The position numbers and the translations under genes were made by a program. DNA of 64,000 nt, from contig OX104132.1 of the NCBI GenBank assembly GCA_944470555.2, positions 476,931 to 540,930 on the forward strand. The letters run 5' to 3'. This DNA is from Heterobilharzia americana. Taxonomy: Eukaryota; Platyhelminthes; Trematoda; Strigeidida; Schistosomatidae. The notes below the pieces were generated by a model, which worked only from the letters and a program-made list of their open reading frames with translations, had not been told where the DNA came from and searched no databases. Of the stretch, positions 60,601-64,000 are shown piece by piece; the stretch's first letter is position 1, and the number at the start of each line of letters is the position of its first letter.

Positions 60601-60998
60601 AATAAACCACAGACATTAATCAATTAATGCTTACGCTCACTACTGAAGATCAGATGGCCAGGAAAAATAGGCAACAAGGAACTCTGGCTAGCTGGCAACG
60701 AACCAACCAAGAACCTATCGCTCAAAAATATGCAGAAGGAAGTGGAGATGGATTGGGCATACACTGAGAAGGCCGACTAGGGACGTCATGCGCCAGGCCC
60801 TCGAGTGGAACCCAGGTGGAAAACGACGAGCTGGGGGGTCCGAGTGTGACATGGAGGAGATCGTGCGAGGAGGAAATGAGAGCTTTTGGGCTGTCGTGGA
60901 GCCAGATTCAAAAGATTTCAGAGAAGGGAGTGGAATGGAGACGTGCCACTGCATCTCTATGTTCCATTAGGAACCCAAGGGGCTAATAATAATAATAA
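57650..60998 (+). mobile_element. RTE-like (SR2-type) retrotransposon, near full length, decayed
   Basis: The 5' leader (to about 57980) contains the block also found inverted at 11948-12094. APE-type endonuclease from 57985 (VGMWNVRIMFAP, EVLGICGSRWNGSG, TTGESIIFSGH) to about 58790 with stops; connector 58765-59154; RT from 59375 (LLKCGKAAGPDGIPQEA; KLPKKGDLSACKNWRGITL; LRPEQAGFRKY), NFEKAFDSVDREVIWKL near 59887, and 60048-60293 (TGVKQDRLLSPMIFLIVVDW; the FADD box reads FAGE). The C-terminus runs to 60979 (ARQALEWNPGGKR, CSIRNPRG) followed by a (TAA)n tail at 60983-60998. Multiple shifts and the lost catalytic aspartates make it inactive. The 5' limit is approximate. Confidence 0.88.
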
Positions 60999-63861
60999 AC
61001 TGTTGGTCTGCTGCATGTTGTCACATCATAGGGCGTTAGTTTAGCCAAACAGACAAGTATCCCTTGAACACCATCTAAGATAATCCTAATACTGGCAATG
61101 TCATTTTAGTTTTCCTCGAGTTTTGCGTTCATTTCGGAGACAGTTTCTGAGGCTTCTATGATCGATGTGTGGAAGACAATCTCCCCCGTATTTAAACTAC
61201 AGGTTCAGGAATCTATCACATTGCATTTAGAGACGGATCGTGAAGTACCTGCTTTAGAATTTCTATTAACACATTCTGCTTACGACAGCTCAGCTTTATC
61301 TCTTCTCATGGTTAGGGTCCAGATTTTGGTTTTTTCTCTGTCGTGTCAGTGGGAGGTTGCTTAACACAGAAAGCTAAGAGAATCCGCTAACCGAATATGA
61401 TATACGTGTGTACTACTATTTTTCAGGTAGTACTAGATATCGCAGTACACAGAATAACCGATTTAGAGCAATCGACGGGAGTCACGTTAAAATATAACAC
61501 AGTTTCGAACGTACCACGGTATAGGTGAAGTCCCATAAAGTAGGACGGTGAGAAAGAACAAATAGAGATAGTGGTGGTTGTAACAAAAAAGATGTCAGCT
61601 ATGATGTAGTAAATGGACGAGTAAGATTTACCGCAGAGAGGTAAAATATAGAAATGATTTCTCATAACAGTGGTAGCCGGAGAGTTTGAACGGCTCAAAC
61701 TGTTTAAGAATGATGCAAAGCAGTTTCGCTGTTGTTCTTACATGGGCCCAAATACGTGTGTAGGAGCACTACACTACTGAGCACACTCAAAAAATACCAT
61801 GAAAACACTGAAAAATCAAGTGGCGCTCATCCAGAGGGTCATGTGTTTTGTTGGCTGCAGATACGCAGAGGAAATAGTATTAACGCATAAGTTGTTGCAC
61901 CATTTCACAGAAATCTTCAGGGCAAACAACAAACTGAAAGTAAAAGGCTCCAAGGTTGGGATCACTTTACAGTGAAGATGAAGAAAACGGTGGTCAACTC
62001 AGCTTCAGCACATGGAATCAAAACACCGATTGTAAGAGAAAGGAAAATACACTCAGAAAGTCAAAGTAAGGATAGAGGAAACAGAAACTGCGGTGATGTC
62101 AGTAACGAGACAGTTCCTCCAAAAATGATGCAGCTAGTGAGGGAAACAGAAAATCTGGTTATTTTGGAGGGAGGAAAGGTTACTTTGTGAGCATGGCAGT
62201 AACAGTGAAAGAGGACTGAGGTCAAGGCGGCAGGTAATGTTAGACTGACGCCAGGTAATTTGCTCTGGCCATATCCGGAACACTACTGGATGAGACCGAT
62301 TCATGTTGGGCTGAGCAGGCATCCAAACATATGTTGAAGTCATCGACAAGTGAACTAGTGGCTAGCTCAGCACCCAGTGTGTTGCAGCGGTTACAAATTC
62401 GAGGACACAAAAGTACGAAGCGCACGACCTGTAGCAATTTAGTGGGGAATTCGATTAAGGATCTAACAGAAGCTACTGTCGTGACCACCGGATAAGGATA
62501 TGCGGTTTCAGTGGATTGGATCGCTCAGAAAGTTGCATACTCTGACCAAGCCATGACGTACCCTATGAGGAATGAGTTTGTAATACTCTTAATCCTTTAG
62601 TCTATTCTAGCGCGGTTTTAGATGCTTCCTGACATATTTTTACCTCGTCTCTAAACTTTCTGTTGGAGGTTCGCATCCCTATCTCAATGTGAAGGTGACA
62701 TTATGTTTTGAGCCTCTGAATGAGGCCGTGCACAGGCCTGTGCGCAGCACAACTTCCTCAGAGTAGCGCATACTGAGAAAGCTCATACTTTCCAGGATAC
62801 CATTCGCAAACAGTAGTACCATGAAATGGTGTTTAAGCTGAGCAATCCCGGCCGACTTTTGTGCTGAATGATTTTCCGTTCGGACACCCACCCACACAAG
62901 ATGACTGCCCTTAATCAATACCAGACCGTTCACTTTTCCATACAAAAACGCTGTAGGATGGCTTAGCCAGGTTTAGCTAAGTTACTTGGACAGAAACCTC
63001 CAGGTGTTAGCATGCTGTTCCCTCACAGACAACCCACTGGGCTAAAGGTGTTAGCCCATCAGATGGCCATGGCATTACAACTACAACCCCTCAAGACTCA
63101 TAGATTTCGCTGCAGCTCCCTCGTTGGGGACTTCAGTTTTGCCTGTTAGAACCTGGAAATTTTGATAGTTAGCAGTAAAAATGAATACATTTCGACGGGA
63201 GATTATTAAATGGGCTGGAAAATGGTCTAATTGTGCCCGGATTTTGCATCGCACTGCGCTTTCAAATAGTGACTGCGGTCGGAACAAAAAGTATTTCTTA
63301 ACTGAATCTACTCACAGCCAAGTTGTATCAGCCCTTAACCTAGTTTAACTTGTACAGCAATCCTGAGACAAAGTGAAACATGTACCTACGTTCTTTCTTT
63401 TTATAATAAGTGCTGATTTTACTCTTCTCGGCTGCTGCACCTTTGTGTTGAATCACCTTGCCTCTACTTAAGTGATAATCTGCTGTGGAGTTTCCACACC
63501 CATTTCTTATTTATGTAAAGGAGCCAAGGAGCTGTTGTCTACACCTCGAAACCTTCTGGTAACTGTTTGTGCACACAAATGATGATGGATAAAAAGCTGA
63601 ATGTGGTCACCAAGTTGCCGACAAGGGTAGTTTAGGTCACATTCTTGCTCCTTGTCATCGCCTATTAGCTCTGGCCGGTTTTCGGTTCAATGAGGAATTC
63701 CTATTCAGTAGGCACTGGTTAGAATAATGTCAAGTATCTTTCGAAGCCTCGAGATTTCCAAGGTGAAACAATTTGCACAGTTCGTTTTGGAAGTTCCGCC
63801 TGTGTTCTAGTGAATAAGGTTCCTTTTCTGCGGTGTTTCCCGGTAGAAAGCTCGAAAGCCT
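60999..63861. other. Nothing recognised
   Basis: About 2.9 kb without a convincing gene. Frames such as 62488-62240 (-), 62945-62679 (-) and 63287-63081 (-) show no domain. No repeat shared with the rest of the window was noticed. Confidence 0.45.
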
Positions 63862-64000
63862 TTTAGGAATTGTCCTTGTGCGAACTTCAAGGACGTAGGG
63901 GCCAATCACTAATTATTCCTACCTGTAATATACCTACGAATATGAGACTAAGGAAGAACACAATAGCGTAGTTGGATGGAATAGTACATTTGCGAGGTCA
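63862..64000 (-). repeat. Antisense Boudicca-like LTR, cut by the window end
   Basis: TTTAGGAATTGTCCTTGTGCGAAC starts the reverse complement of the LTR 3' end, followed by CCAATCACTAATTATTC, ACGAATATGAGACTAAGGAAGAAC and GTAGTTGGATGGAATAGT. It is more diverged than the 344-bp LTRs above but recognisable throughout. Whether it is solo or belongs to a full element outside the window cannot be seen. Confidence 0.85.

Overview
The window looks like nuclear DNA of a flatworm, most likely a schistosome-type blood fluke. The grounds are intron-containing genes with GT/AG splicing, Ty3/gypsy elements of the Boudicca/CsRn1 type (tRNA-Trp-like primer site, C-X2-H-X9-C-X3-C gag knuckle, 4-bp target duplications), many RTE-like and CR1/Jockey-like retrotransposon copies, and a tRNA-derived SINE carrying a hammerhead ribozyme, the hallmark of the schistosome alpha repeat. 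The species cannot be fixed from sequence reading alone.

Layout. 1-4545: a decayed Boudicca-like element on the + strand, starting with a 344-bp LTR. 4701-8482: a huge near-perfect inverted repeat (arms about 1.75 kb, spacer 284 bp); each arm holds a solo LTR with an AGCA target duplication and a much older LTR. 10.1-12.1 kb: an RTE-like insertion with a 5' inversion and target duplication. 13.24-13.44 kb: SINE with a decayed hammerhead. 14.3-17.8 kb: decayed CR1-like element on the minus strand. 19.1-22.55 kb: ten exons encoding the first 423 residues of a UTP20 homologue (ribosome biogenesis). 24.06-29.37 kb: tandem array of about 950-bp G+T-rich units, cut by a 500-N gap. 30.6-34.1 kb: four exons of a serpin on the minus strand, with a foldback element in one intron. 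34.5-36.7 kb: RTE-like and CR1-like relics. 37.77-40.56 kb: a young, internally deleted Boudicca-like element with two LTRs differing at one base and TACT target duplications. 41.8-42.8 kb: gag-protease relic of another gypsy family. 46.2-51 kb: CR1-like element with a zinc-finger ORF1. 52.15-56.47 kb: two CR1/Jockey-like copies arranged head to head. 57.65-61.0 kb: near-full-length RTE-like copy. The window ends inside an antisense Boudicca-like LTR.

Only two cellular genes are recognised, UTP20 (first exons only) and a serpin (middle exons only), and neither is complete here. Almost everything else is mobile-element sequence at various ages. The most informative signals are structural: the palindrome and its duplicated LTR integration site, the 5'-inverted RTE insertion, the deleted but apparently still mobilised LTR element, and the tandem array at a scaffold gap. 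No coherent new multi-gene system is visible.
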